Assembly: GCF_019890675.1 (NCBI RefSeq) | Contig: NZ_JAIOAA010000003.1 | Location: forward strand, 496,001 to 560,000 | Source: Micromonospora sp. PLK6-60 | Lineage (GTDB): Bacteria > Actinomycetota > Actinomycetes > Mycobacteriales > Micromonosporaceae | Reading direction: 5' to 3' | Length of the DNA: 64,000 nt | Part shown: positions 19,166-28,060 of the stretch, one piece after another | Layout: every line of letters begins with the position of its first letter | Position numbering within the stretch: position 1 is the stretch's first letter | Notes under the pieces: generated by a model | The model's input: only the letters and a program-made list of their open reading frames with translations | Database searches by the model: none | What the model was told of the DNA's origin: nothing | Translations under genes and position numbers: made by a program

Positions 19166-20497
19166 TCACCGGGCGGTCCACCGAGTGGCGAACTCCGCAT
19201 CCGCCCCGTCCCGCACCGCCGGGATCCCGGGGGCTCCCGCCGGGGCCACCGCCCGCTCCGACACCCGCGCCGCCCGACCGGTCGGGAGTCCCCCGGCCCG
19301 CCGGACGGCCCGCACGACGAACGGCACGAACGTCGCCACCACCAGCAGGCCGGCCACCCCGAGGCCGGCGATCACCGGCCGGGGCGGCAACACGGTCAGC
19401 AGCGCGCCGCCGATCAGGTAGCCGGTCATCGAGCCGCCCTGCACCGCCGCGCCGTTCACCGCGTACGCCCGACCGCGCGCCGCCTCCGGCACCCGCCGGG
19501 CGGTGAGCAGGTTGGCGAAGACGTTGTCGCCGCCGTTCGCCGCCCCGCCGACCAGCCAGAGCGGGATCAGGAACCCGGCCGCCGGGACGAACGCGGCGCA
19601 CACCACCATCAGCGCGCAGCCGCCCAGGGTGGTGAGCACCCCGTAGACCAGCGCGCCGTCGTCGCTGAGCCGGCCGGCCAGCCGGGCGGCGAGCCAGCTC
19701 CCCGGCAGCATGCCCGCCATCCAGGCCGCGCCGACCAGGCCGTACATGGTGGTCGAGGAGGACAGCGTCTCGCGGATGAAGAACACCTCGACCACGTTGA
19801 TGCCGCCGATCGCGGTGATCACCGATGCGGTGGTGACCACCATGGCCAGCATCAGCGGGTCCCGGCGCAGCCGCCACGCCGGCGCCGGGCCACCCGTCGT
19901 GGTGCCGGTGGCGGCGGGCCGCCGGCCGCCCCGGCGGGTGCGCAGCAGCAGGCCCGCGCCGACCAGGGCCAGGTAGCTCACGGCGTCCAGCAGCAGCGGC
20001 ACCCGGGTGCCGAACTGGCCGACCAGCAGGCCGGCGAGCGCCGGTCCGCCGAGCGCGCCGAGTGAGACCGCGGTCTGGTGGATCGCGCTGGCCCGGGGCA
20101 GGTCCGCCCGCCGGACCATGGTCGGCAGCAGCGCCGCCAGGCAGGGCTGGGTCACCGCCAGGCCGCAGGCGAGCAGGCCGACCAGGGCCACGATGAGGAC
20201 CGGGTGTTCGGCGTACGCGAGCAGCAGGCAGATCCCGGACTGGAGTACGCCCACCGTGATCAGCAGCGTGCGACTGTCCCACCGGTCGGCGAGCCGCCCG
20301 GTCAGCGGCGCGAGCAGCACCAGCGGGAGGGTGGCGGCGAGGAGCAGTCCGGAGACGGCGAGCCCGCCGGCGCCCGCGCCCTGGAGGGCCAGCGCGAGGG
20401 CGGTGGCGGCGAGGAACTCGCCGCAGATCGTGGTGCCGCGGGTGATCGCGGCGATCCACACGTCGGACCAGCGCGAGCCGTCAGTTGTGAAGGACAT
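19166..20497 (-). CDS. MFS transporter, probable exporter
   Basis: A major facilitator superfamily protein of 443 residues with about 12 hydrophobic segments, resembling MFS_3/enterobactin-exporter-like efflux pumps. The N-terminal segment ITRGTTICGEFLAATALALAL and the loop TGRLADRWDSRTLL (motif A position) fit. Substrate unknown. I chose the ATG at 20497 (MSFTTDGSRW); a longer frame runs upstream through the operator. It follows an HTH regulator gene by 39 bases on the same strand, and a perfect 14-bp inverted repeat straddles its start, so regulator-controlled efflux is likely. Confidence 0.85.
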   Translation of the reverse strand: MSFTTDGSRWSDVWIAAITRGTTICGEFLAATALALALQGAGAGGLAVSGLLLAATLPLVLLAPLTGRLADRWDSRTLLITVGVLQSGICLLLAYAEHPVLIVALVGLLACGLAVTQPCLAALLPTMVRRADLPRASAIHQTAVSLGALGGPALAGLLVGQFGTRVPLLLDAVSYLALVGAGLLLRTRRGGRRPAATGTTTGGPAPAWRLRRDPLMLAMVVTTASVITAIGGINVVEVFFIRETLSSSTTMYGLVGAAWMAGMLPGSWLAARLAGRLSDDGALVYGVLTTLGGCALMVVCAAFVPAAGFLIPLWLVGGAANGGDNVFANLLTARRVPEAARGRAYAVNGAAVQGGSMTGYLIGGALLTVLPPRPVIAGLGVAGLLVVATFVPFVVRAVRRAGGLPTGRAARVSERAVAPAGAPGIPAVRDGADAEFATRWTAR

Positions 20498-20524
20498 ACT
20501 TCGAAAATAATCCTTCACAACTGA
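20481..20524 (-). promoter_or_regulatory. 14-bp perfect inverted repeat across the MFS start codon
   Basis: TCAGTTGTGAAGGA and TCCTTCACAACTGA (20481-20494 and 20511-20524) are perfect complements, 16 bases apart. The spacer contains the MFS start codon, and one arm holds the GAAGGA ribosome site. It could be the operator of the adjacent HTH regulator, an mRNA hairpin blocking translation, or both. Confidence 0.65.
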
Positions 20525-20536
20525 TCGACACAAGAC

Positions 20537-21121
20537 CTACGGCAGCGGCAGCACCTTGTACTGGGCGGCCACCGGGCGCGCCCCCGCCGGAGCGGCACCG
20601 CGCCGGTCCCGCTGGCGGTACGGGGCGAACAGCGCCAGCACCCGCTCGTTCAACTCGGCCAACTCGGCGGCCGTGAGCAGCAGGACGGTGTCGCTGAACA
20701 GCGTCGCCTGGTACCACTCGGGCGACTCGTCACTGGCGCGCCGGAACCACTCCCGGGTCCGCTCGGCGTCCCGGGCCAGGTGCGCCTCGACCAACGCCAC
20801 CTCGGCGGCGCGCGCCTCCGGGCCGGCCGCCTGGCCGGCGTCGACGACAAAGCCCCGGCCGGCGCTGCGCCAGACCCGCTCCCGCGCGTCCCCCCGGCTG
20901 GCCGCCTGCTCGACCAGCCCCGACCTGGCCAGCTCCCGCAGGTGGTAGCTGGTCGCGCTCGGCGACAGGCCGACGATCTCCGCGCACTCGGTGGCGGTCG
21001 CGCCGCCGTCGAGCGTGCTCAGATAATCCATGATCGAGATCCGGGCCGGATGGGCCAGCGCGCGCATCACCCGCGGGTCGCTGATCGTCACCCGGCGCGA
21101 CTCCCCACGCGCCTCCGTCAT
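20537..21121 (-). CDS. ArsR-like winged-helix transcriptional regulator
   Basis: A 194-residue regulator. The N-terminal ~90 residues form an ArsR/HTH_20-type winged helix: PRVMRALAHPARISIMDYLSTL, then the recognition helix region AEIVGLSPSATSYHLRELARSGLV. The C-terminal half (WFRRASDESPEWYQATLFSDTVLLLTAAELAELNERVLALF) is helical and may sense a ligand; no metal-binding CxC motif is seen, so metal sensing is unlikely. ATG at 21121 with GGGGGT upstream. It precedes the MFS gene and probably controls it through the inverted repeat at 20481-20524. Confidence 0.83.
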   Translation of the reverse strand: MTEARGESRRVTISDPRVMRALAHPARISIMDYLSTLDGGATATECAEIVGLSPSATSYHLRELARSGLVEQAASRGDARERVWRSAGRGFVVDAGQAAGPEARAAEVALVEAHLARDAERTREWFRRASDESPEWYQATLFSDTVLLLTAAELAELNERVLALFAPYRQRDRRGAAPAGARPVAAQYKVLPLP

Positions 21122-21307
21122 ACCCCCATGATCCCGCCCCCGCCGCGCCACCGCGAAATTCTGTGGAAGCACGGAGCGCCGTCGACTAACGTTGACGACC
21201 GCCTGACGGCCGGGGTGAGACAGCACCGCAGCGGACGTCCCGCGCCGGGCGCCGGCCATCCGCCCCGGAGACGCGAGCGAGCAGCGAGCCATCCGTGAGG
21301 ATTCATC

Positions 21308-23446
21308 GTGTCCCCAACCGATCTCGACACCGACCTCCAGGCCGAACGCGCCCACCTGGCCGCCTCCCGCGCCGCCCTGCGCCGGATGCGCGAGCGGGCC
21401 GAGGCCCTCTTCGCCACCGGCGACAAGGTGGCCGGCGACGCGTACACCGCCGAACAGCTCGGCCGGCACATGGCCCGGCGGGTCGAGGAGCTGGCCGACG
21501 ATCCGACCACCCCGCTCTTCTTCGGCCGGCTGGACTTCGGCGCGCATGATCCGGACCACGCCGGGCGGGAGTACCACGTCGGGCGGCGGCACGTCACCGA
21601 CGACCTGGGCGAGCCACTGGTGCTGGACTGGCGGGCCCCGGTCTCCCGGTCGTTCTACCGGGCCAGCGCCCGGGACCCGCAGGGCGTCGCCGTCCGGCGC
21701 CGGTTCGGCTTCAGCACCGGGGTGCTGACCAGTTTCGAGGACGAGCACCTGGACCGGGGCGAGGAGCTGGGCACCGCCAGCCGGATCCTCACCGCCGAGA
21801 TCGAGCGGCCCCGGGTGGGGCCGATGCGGGACATCGTCGCCACCATCCAGCCGGAGCAGGACGAGCTGGTCCGGGCCGAGCTGGCCGACTCGATCTGCGT
21901 GCAGGGCGCGCCGGGCACCGGCAAGACGGCGGTCGGGCTGCACCGGGCCGCGTACCTGCTCTATCTGCACCGGGAACGGCTGCGCCGGTCCGGGGTGCTG
22001 ATCGTCGGGCCGAACCGGGCGTTCCTGTCCTACATCGCGGCGGTGCTGCCCGCGCTCGGCGAGGTCGAGGTCGAGCAGGCGACGGTGGAGGACCTGATCG
22101 CCCGGGTGCCGGTCCGCGCGGTCGAGGATCCGGCGGTGGCGGCGCTCAAGCACGACGTACGGATGGCCGAGCTGCTGCGCCGGGCGGTCGACGCGCACAT
22201 CGCCGCCCCCACCGAGCCGATCATGGTGTCGGACGGCTCGTTCCGCTGGCGGATCGGCCTGGACCCGCTGCACCGGCTGGTCGAGGAGACCCGTGCCGAG
22301 GGCCTGCCCTACGCCACCGGCCGCGAACGGGTCCGGGCCCGGGTGGTGGGGCTGCTGCAACGCCAGGCCGAGGCGCGGCGGGCGGAGTCCCCGAGCGACG
22401 CCTGGCTGCGCCGGATGGGCAAGGCCAAGCCGGTGACCACGTTCCTCGACGCGGTCTGGCCGGCGCTCACCCCGGACGGGCTGCTGCACCTGCTCTGGGC
22501 CGACGCCGACTTCCTCGCCGCGGCGGCCGACGGGCTGCTCACCGCCGAGGAGCAGGCGCTGCTGCGCGGCGCCGCCGCCCCGGGCGACCGAGCGGCGGAC
22601 AACCAGGCGGCGGGCGACCAGGCGACCGGCGGCCGGGCGGTGGGCGACCGGGCGGCGGCCCGGCGGGGTCGGGCGACGCGGGGCACCGCGCTCGGCCGCA
22701 CCCCGAAGGCGACCCGGTGGACGGCCGCCGACGCGGTGCTGATCGACGAGGCGGCCGGGCTGATCGAGCGGCCGGGCGGCTTCGGGCACGTGGTGGTGGA
22801 CGAGGCGCAGGACCTCTCCCCCATGCAGTGCCGGGCCATCGCCCGGCGCAGCGAGCACGGCTCGATCACGCTGCTCGGCGACCTGGCCCAGGGCACCGCC
22901 CCGTGGGCCGCCCGGGACTGGCGGGAGACCCTGGCCCACCTGGGCAAGCCGGACGCGGTGGTGGTCCCGCTCAGCGTCGGCTTCCGGGTGCCGGCCGTCG
23001 TGGTGGCGTTCGCGAACCGGCTGCTGCCGGCGCTCGCCGTGGACGTACCCCCGGCCGAGTCGCTGCGCCACGACGGGACGCTTGACGTGCGTACCGTCGA
23101 GGAGTTGGCGGCGGCCACGGTGGCCGAGGTCCGGGCGGCGCTGGCGCACGACGGCTCGGTGGGGGTGATCGCCGCGGACGACGAGGTGGACCGACTCCGG
23201 GCGGCGCTCGCCGACGCGGGCGTGGCGACCGCGACCGCCGACGACGTCGAGGCCGCGGCGCGGGTCACCGTGGTGCCGGCGACACTGGTGAAGGGCCTGG
23301 AGTACGACCACGTGGTGGTCGTCGAGCCGGCCGCGATCGTGGCCGCCGAGCCGCGCGGGCTGCACCGGCTGTACGTGGTGCTGACCCGGGCGGTCTCCCG
23401 CCTCACCGTGCTGCACACCACCCCCCTCCCCACCCCGCTCGGGTGA
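21308..23446 (+). CDS. HelD/HelR-like superfamily I helicase (RNA polymerase-associated)
   Basis: A 712-residue UvrD/Rep-like ATPase. An N-terminal coiled-coil-like segment (residues 1-60) precedes DWRAPVSRSFY, a signature of HelD proteins, then Walker A GAPGTGKT (200-207), Walker B/DExx VVVDEAQDLSPMQ near 498, and motifs near the C-terminus (VKGLEYDHVVVV, YVVLTRA). HelD frees stalled RNA polymerase; actinobacterial HelR members protect against rifamycins (family knowledge). An insert near residues 420-460 is an imperfect Gly/Asp/Arg/Ala repeat (AGDQATGGRAVGDRAA). No clear rifamycin-associated element is visible upstream. The stop is directly followed by the 55-bp repeat. Confidence 0.82.
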   Translation: MSPTDLDTDLQAERAHLAASRAALRRMRERAEALFATGDKVAGDAYTAEQLGRHMARRVEELADDPTTPLFFGRLDFGAHDPDHAGREYHVGRRHVTDDLGEPLVLDWRAPVSRSFYRASARDPQGVAVRRRFGFSTGVLTSFEDEHLDRGEELGTASRILTAEIERPRVGPMRDIVATIQPEQDELVRAELADSICVQGAPGTGKTAVGLHRAAYLLYLHRERLRRSGVLIVGPNRAFLSYIAAVLPALGEVEVEQATVEDLIARVPVRAVEDPAVAALKHDVRMAELLRRAVDAHIAAPTEPIMVSDGSFRWRIGLDPLHRLVEETRAEGLPYATGRERVRARVVGLLQRQAEARRAESPSDAWLRRMGKAKPVTTFLDAVWPALTPDGLLHLLWADADFLAAAADGLLTAEEQALLRGAAAPGDRAADNQAAGDQATGGRAVGDRAAARRGRATRGTALGRTPKATRWTAADAVLIDEAAGLIERPGGFGHVVVDEAQDLSPMQCRAIARRSEHGSITLLGDLAQGTAPWAARDWRETLAHLGKPDAVVVPLSVGFRVPAVVVAFANRLLPALAVDVPPAESLRHDGTLDVRTVEELAAATVAEVRAALAHDGSVGVIAADDEVDRLRAALADAGVATATADDVEAAARVTVVPATLVKGLEYDHVVVVEPAAIVAAEPRGLHRLYVVLTRAVSRLTVLHTTPLPTPLG

Positions 23447-23501
23447 AAGGAGGGTGCCCTTGTTAACGCATTCTGTATAGGAAGGGCCCCCTCCTAACAC
23501 C
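23447..23501 (+). repeat. Dispersed 55-bp hairpin repeat, copy A
   Basis: It begins at the base after the helicase stop codon. Arms GGAGGGTGCCCTT and AAGGGCCCCCTCC pair with one mismatch around a loop containing GTTAACGCATTCTGTATAGG. Copies B (26133) and C (32709) share the whole sequence. It probably acts as a transcription terminator; the T-run is replaced by CTAACACC. Confidence 0.75.
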
Positions 23502-23594
23502 CCTCGCCGGTGGCGCGGACGGCTGCGGGTGGCGGTGGGGCGCTACAACGGTGGGCGGCACACTCGACGGACCGCAACCCCGCAGGGAGCCGCC

Positions 23595-24491
23595 ATGATC
23601 CTCGCGCGCGCCGAGCAGGTCACCCGCCGGTACGGCGACGTCATCGCCCTGGACGGGGTCGACCTGGCGGTCCGGGCCGGCGAGGTGGTCGGCCTGCTCG
23701 GGCCGAACGGCGCCGGCAAGAGCACCCTGATCAACCTGCTGGTCGGCCTGCGCAAGCCGTCCGCCGGCCGGGTCGAGTTGTTCGGCGGGGACCCGCGCGA
23801 CGCGGCGTCGCGGCGCGCCCTGGGGGTCACCCCGCAGGAGACCGGGCTGCCCGGCACGCTGCGGGTCGGCGAGGTGGTCGACTTCGTCGCCGCGCACTTC
23901 CCCGACCCGGTGCCCCGCGCCGAGCTGCTCGACCGGTTCGACCTCGCCGACCAGGTACGCCGGCAGACCGGCGGGCTCTCCGGTGGCCAGCGTCGCCGGC
24001 TCGCGGTGGCGCTGGCCTTCGTCGGCCGGCCCCGCCTGGTGGTCCTCGACGAGCCGACGACCGGCCTGGACGTGGCGGCCCGGCACACCCTGTGGGAGGC
24101 CGTCCGCGCGTTCCACGCCGAGGGCGGGACCGTGCTGCTCAGCAGCCACTACCTGGAGGAGGTGGAGGCACTGGCGCAGCGGGTGGTGGTGATCGGCCGG
24201 GGTCGGGTGCTCGCCGACGACACGGTGGACGCGGTCCGCGGCATGGTGGGCGTACGCCGGGTCAGCCTGACCGCCGACCAGCTGCCGGAACTGCCCGGGG
24301 TGGTCAGCGCGACGCGGACCGACGGGCGTACCCACCTGCTCACCACCGACGCCGACCAGCTGGTCCGCGACCTGGTCGCCGCCGGGGTGGCGTTCCGCGA
24401 CCTGGAGGTGCGGCCCACGTCGCTGGAGGAGGCGTTCCTCGCCATCACCGAGGGCGACCCGACGCCGTCCACCGCCACCGCCACCGCCTGA
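23595..24491 (+). CDS. ABC transporter ATP-binding protein
   Basis: A 298-residue ABC ATPase of the CcmA/drug-export type. Walker A is GPNGAGKST, the signature LSGGQRRRLAVAL, Walker B RLVVLDEPTTGLD, and the switch His sits in LLSSHYLEEVE. The C-terminal ~80 residues are the variable domain found in exporters of this group. The ATG at 23595 has AGGGAG 6 bases upstream; the upstream frame extension is not conserved. It forms an exporter with the membrane protein encoded 11 bases downstream. Substrate unknown. Confidence 0.88.
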   Translation: MILARAEQVTRRYGDVIALDGVDLAVRAGEVVGLLGPNGAGKSTLINLLVGLRKPSAGRVELFGGDPRDAASRRALGVTPQETGLPGTLRVGEVVDFVAAHFPDPVPRAELLDRFDLADQVRRQTGGLSGGQRRRLAVALAFVGRPRLVVLDEPTTGLDVAARHTLWEAVRAFHAEGGTVLLSSHYLEEVEALAQRVVVIGRGRVLADDTVDAVRGMVGVRRVSLTADQLPELPGVVSATRTDGRTHLLTTDADQLVRDLVAAGVAFRDLEVRPTSLEEAFLAITEGDPTPSTATATA

Positions 24492-24502
24492 GGAGATTCG
24501 AC

Positions 24503-25240
24503 GTGCGGCTCACCCTGCTCCACGCCCGCTACCAGTTGCTGGAGATCCTCCGGGTCCCGATCGCGGTGGTCGGCAGCATGTTCTTCCCCGCCGCGGCGAT
24601 GCTCTTCTTCGTGGTGCCGTTCGCCGGGGACGATCCGGTCGGCGCCACCTACGCCACCGCCGCGATGGTCACCTTCGCGGTGCTCAGCGCCAACGTCTTC
24701 CAGTACGGCATCGGGGTGGCCGAGGACCGCGACCAGCCGTGGAACCCGTACACCCGGACCCTGCCGGCCGGGCCCGGCCCGCGGCTGGCCGGCCGGATCC
24801 TGGCCGGCCTGGCGCTTACCTACCTGGCGATGCTGCCGGTGGTGGTGATCGCGGCGGTGGCCACCGCGGCCCGGGTGAGCGCGGCGCAGTTCCTGCTCGG
24901 CGCGCTCGGCGTCGCCGTGGTGTCGGTGCCGTTCACGCTGCTCGGGCTCGCGATCGGCTACTCGCTGCCGAGCAAGGCGGCGATCGTGGTGGCGCAGGTG
25001 ATCTTCTTCCCGCTGGCATTCGGCGGCGGGCTGCTCTCCGCGCCGGACGACGCGCCCGGGTTCGTCAAGGTGATCGCGCCGTACCTGCCCAGCCGGGGCG
25101 CGGTGGAGCTGATGTGGACGGCGGTCACCGACTGGCGTCCCGACCCGGTGGCGCTCGGCATGCTCGGCGGTTGGATCGTGGCGCTGGCCGGGCTGGCCGG
25201 GTGGGCGTACCGGCGGGACGAGGGCCGCCGATTCACCTGA
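24503..25240 (+). CDS. ABC-2 type transporter permease
   Basis: A 245-residue integral membrane protein with six hydrophobic segments, the usual ABC-2 exporter layout; the region VIFFPLAFGGGLLSAP near residues 170-185 is typical. The GTG at 24503 (VRLTLLHARYQ) has GAGGAG 8 bases upstream. It is the partner of the ATPase encoded 11 bases before it. Together they could export a drug, lipid or small peptide; nothing in the sequence identifies the substrate. Confidence 0.85.
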   Translation: MRLTLLHARYQLLEILRVPIAVVGSMFFPAAAMLFFVVPFAGDDPVGATYATAAMVTFAVLSANVFQYGIGVAEDRDQPWNPYTRTLPAGPGPRLAGRILAGLALTYLAMLPVVVIAAVATAARVSAAQFLLGALGVAVVSVPFTLLGLAIGYSLPSKAAIVVAQVIFFPLAFGGGLLSAPDDAPGFVKVIAPYLPSRGAVELMWTAVTDWRPDPVALGMLGGWIVALAGLAGWAYRRDEGRRFT

Positions 25241-25267
25241 CCTTTTGTCCGATTCCTCCGCGCCCGA

Positions 25268-25296
25268 CCTGCCGGCGATGCCACGATGCCGGCAGG
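25268..25296 (+). terminator. Hairpin after the ABC permease
   Basis: A 9-bp perfect stem CCTGCCGGC / GCCGGCAGG with an 11-base loop lies 27 bases after the permease stop and 39 before the next start. It is a probable terminator that separates the two transcripts. Confidence 0.55.
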
Positions 25297-25335
25297 GCGT
25301 GCCGTCCGGGCCGCCCTCGGCCGAAAGGGGTAATC

Positions 25336-26100
25336 GTGAGCGCCATCGAGCCCGGCACGCCCTGCTGGGCCGACCTGGCCACCCCCGACCTGGCCGGCAC
25401 GACCCGCTTCTACTCCGAGCTGTTCGACTGGACCGGGCGGGTGGCGCCGCAACCGGAGGCGGGCGGCTACACCACGTTTCTCCGCAACGGCCGGGCCGTC
25501 GCCGGGGCCGGCCCGCCGGCCACCGCCGACCAGGTGCCGATCTGGTCGACGTACGTCGCCACCGACGACGCCGACCTGGCGGCCACCCGGGTCGAGGCGG
25601 CCGGCGGTCAGGTGCTGATCGCCCCGTTCGACGTCTTCGACCAGGGCCGGATGGGGGTGTTCACCGACCCGGCGGGCGCGGTGTTCAGCGTCTGGCAGCC
25701 GATGCGGATGCGCGGGGCTGAGCTGTTCGACGCCCCCGGGGCGATGTGCTGGAACGAGCTGGTCAGCCCCGATCCGGAGGGCGCGAAGGTCTTCTACGAG
25801 CTGGTCTTCGGCTGGCATCCGGAGAGTCAGCCGGCGGACGGGACCGAGTACACCCGCTGGCGGTGCGGGGCACGCATCGTGGCCGGGATGATGCCGCCGC
25901 TCGGCGACGGCTACCCGGACGACCTGCCGGCGTACTGGTCGGTGTTCTTCGCGGTTACCGACGCGGACGCCAGCGCGGCCCGCGCCGCCGAGCTGGGCGG
26001 CACGATCCTGGTCCCGCCCCGGGACACGGCGCGCGGCCGTACCGCCGCGCTGCGCGACCCGACCGGCGCGCTCTTCTCGGTCACCGCCCTCACCCGCTGA
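25336..26100 (+). CDS. Two-domain VOC (glyoxalase/bleomycin-resistance-like) protein
   Basis: A 254-residue protein made of two vicinal-oxygen-chelate domains of about 120 residues each. Both halves begin with the same pattern (PCWADLATPDLAGTTRFYSELFDW and MCWNELVSPDPEGAKVFYELVFGW) and end with an FTDPAGAVFSVWQP or LRDPTGALFSVTAL segment. Such tandem-VOC proteins are widespread in actinobacteria and lack assigned substrates. The GTG at 25336 follows AAAGGGG. It is cytoplasmic, with no signal peptide. Confidence 0.85.
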   Translation: MSAIEPGTPCWADLATPDLAGTTRFYSELFDWTGRVAPQPEAGGYTTFLRNGRAVAGAGPPATADQVPIWSTYVATDDADLAATRVEAAGGQVLIAPFDVFDQGRMGVFTDPAGAVFSVWQPMRMRGAELFDAPGAMCWNELVSPDPEGAKVFYELVFGWHPESQPADGTEYTRWRCGARIVAGMMPPLGDGYPDDLPAYWSVFFAVTDADASAARAAELGGTILVPPRDTARGRTAALRDPTGALFSVTALTR

Positions 26101-26132
26101 CCCCGCACCTCGCCCGGCGGGCGCGGCGGAAG

Positions 26133-26185
26133 TGTTAACAGGGGGCCCTTCCTATACAGAATGCGTTAACAAGGGCACCCTCCTT
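26133..26185 (-). repeat. Dispersed 55-bp hairpin repeat, copy B
   Basis: It starts directly after the btuD stop codon and reads, on the minus strand, like copies A and C, including GTTAACGCATTCTGTATAGG. It sits between the convergent VOC and btuD genes, where a bidirectional terminator would be expected. Confidence 0.75.
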
Positions 26186-26962
26186 CTACCTCGGCCGCAC
26201 CGGCACCACCAACGGCCCGTGCTCGCCGCGCACGACCCGGACGTGCGCCCGGTAGTGGCTGGCGAGCAGTTCCTCGGTGAGCACCTCGGCCGGCGGGCCG
26301 GCCGCGACCACCCGCCCGGCGGCGAGCAGCACCAGCCGGTCGGCGTACTCGCCGGCGACGGAGAGGTCGTGCATGGTGGCGAGCACGGTCAGGCCGTGCT
26401 CCCGGCGGAGTTGGTCGACCAGCTCCAGCACCTCCTGCTGGTGGCCGATGTCCAGCGCGCTGGTCGGCTCGTCGAGCAGCAGCAGGGTGGCGCCCTGGGC
26501 GAGCGCCCGGGCCAGGAAGACCCGCTGCCGCTCGCCGCCGGAGAGGGTGGCCAGCTCCCGGCCGTGGAAGGCGGCCAGGTCCAGCCGGTCCAGCACGTCG
26601 TGCACGGCGGCCAGGTCGGCGGCCGACTCCCGGCCCAGCGGCGGGATGTACGGGGTGCGCCCGAGCAGGACGTAGTCCAGCACCGACATGCCGGCGGGCA
26701 CCGCCGGGGACTGGGCGACGGTGGCCACCACTCGGGCCCGCTCGCGCGGTTTCAGGGCCCGCAGCGGCGTACCGAAGAGGGAGACCGCGGCTCCGGCGGG
26801 CAGCAGGCCGCCGACGGCGCGCAGCAGGGTCGACTTGCCGGCGCCGTTCGGGCCGATCACGGTGACCCATTCGCCGGCCGCGACGGTGAGGTCGACCCCG
26901 GCCAGGATCGGCGCGCCGTCCAGGGTCACCCGCAGGTCCCGCACCTCGACGGCGGCGGTCAC
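26186..26962 (-). CDS. btuD: Vitamin B12 ABC transporter ATPase
   Basis: A 258-residue FecCD-type importer ATPase with Walker A GPNGAGKST, signature LSGGERQRVFLARAL and Walker B LLLLDEPTSALD. On sequence alone it could be a heme, siderophore or cobalamin ATPase. The cobalamin riboswitch heading this three-gene operon identifies B12 or another corrinoid as the cargo (inference from regulation). It overlaps the permease gene by 4 bases, and its stop abuts repeat copy B. Confidence 0.85.
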   Translation of the reverse strand: MTAAVEVRDLRVTLDGAPILAGVDLTVAAGEWVTVIGPNGAGKSTLLRAVGGLLPAGAAVSLFGTPLRALKPRERARVVATVAQSPAVPAGMSVLDYVLLGRTPYIPPLGRESAADLAAVHDVLDRLDLAAFHGRELATLSGGERQRVFLARALAQGATLLLLDEPTSALDIGHQQEVLELVDQLRREHGLTVLATMHDLSVAGEYADRLVLLAAGRVVAAGPPAEVLTEELLASHYRAHVRVVRGEHGPLVVPVRPR

Positions 26963-28050
26963 GGGAACACCCGCCGGGCGGTGCGCAGGACCAGCACGAA
27001 GAACGGGCCGCCGAGCAGCGCGGTGACCACGCCGATGGGGATCTCCTGCGGGGCGGCGGCGGTCCGGGCCACCACGTCGGTGAGCGCCAGGAAGGCGCCG
27101 CCGAAGAGCATGGACAGCGGCAGCACCACCCGGTAGCTGGAGCCGGCCAGCATCCGTACGGTGTGCGGCACGATGATGCCGACGAAGCCGATAAGCCCGG
27201 AGGCGGAGACCGCCGCGGCGGTGCCCAGCGAGGCGGCGGCGATCAGCAGGTAGCGGGAGCGTTGCGGGTGCAGGCCGAGGCTGGTGGCCTCGTCGTCGCC
27301 GAGGGAGAGCACGTCCAGCTCCCGCCGGTGCAGCAGCACCACCACGGCGGTGATCAGGAAGTACGGCAGCACCAGCCGGACGTCGGACCAGCCGGCGGTG
27401 GCCAGCCGGCCGAGCAGCCAGGAGTAGACCGGCTGGATGGTGTCGGCGTGCCGTTGCAGCAGGTAGGTCTGGCCGGCGGAGAGGAAGGCGGAGACCGCCA
27501 CCCCGGCCAGGATCAGCGTGGCCGGCGAGCGGTCCCGGCCGCCGGCCGCCCCGAGCAGGTAGGTCAGCGCCACCGCCCCGAGGGAGCCGGCGAAGGCGGC
27601 CAGCGGGACGGTCAGCGACATCCCGGTGAACCCCTCGGCGTTGGCCCCGAGGACGATCGCGACGGTCACCGCCAGCCCGGCGCCGGCCGCCACGCCCAGC
27701 AGGTACGGGTCGGCCAGCGGGTTGCGGAACACCCCCTGGTACGCGCCGCCGGCCAGCGCCAGCAGCGCACCGACCAGCAGCCCGAGCACCGCCCGGGGCA
27801 GCCGCAGCTCGGTGACGATGACGGCCTCGCTCGCGGTCAGCCCGCTGTCCAGGTGCACCCCGGGCAGCAGGTTGAGCAGCTCGACGGCGACGCTGCCGGG
27901 CGGCAGGCTGACCGGGCCCAGCGAGACGCCGGCGAGCAGCGCGACCAGCACCGCGCCGACCCCGACGGCGAGCCAGCGCGGGCGCAGCCCGGCCGGCCGG
28001 GGCGCGGCGGGGCGCGTCCCGGCCGGCCGGACGGGTGTCACGGTGGTCAC
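26959..28050 (-). CDS. btuC: Vitamin B12 ABC transporter permease
   Basis: A 363-residue FecCD-family permease with about ten membrane helices. Conserved segments include RLPRAVLGLLVGALLALAGGAYQGVFRNPLADPYLLGVAAGAGL and a cytoplasmic coupling region near residues 255-275 (GDDEATSLGL). The N-terminal ~25 residues are Pro/Ala-rich. It lies 10 bases after btuF and overlaps btuD by 4 bases. Cargo assignment rests on the operon's cobalamin riboswitch. Confidence 0.87.
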   Translation of the reverse strand: MTTVTPVRPAGTRPAAPRPAGLRPRWLAVGVGAVLVALLAGVSLGPVSLPPGSVAVELLNLLPGVHLDSGLTASEAVIVTELRLPRAVLGLLVGALLALAGGAYQGVFRNPLADPYLLGVAAGAGLAVTVAIVLGANAEGFTGMSLTVPLAAFAGSLGAVALTYLLGAAGGRDRSPATLILAGVAVSAFLSAGQTYLLQRHADTIQPVYSWLLGRLATAGWSDVRLVLPYFLITAVVVLLHRRELDVLSLGDDEATSLGLHPQRSRYLLIAAASLGTAAAVSASGLIGFVGIIVPHTVRMLAGSSYRVVLPLSMLFGGAFLALTDVVARTAAAPQEIPIGVVTALLGGPFFVLVLRTARRVFP

Positions 28051-28060
28051 CGGTGGGCCG

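Noticed and set aside
20537..23500. 987-residue open frame on the minus strand
   Set aside because: Its first ~790 codons are the shadow of the helicase gene; only the end is the real HTH regulator, starting at 21121.
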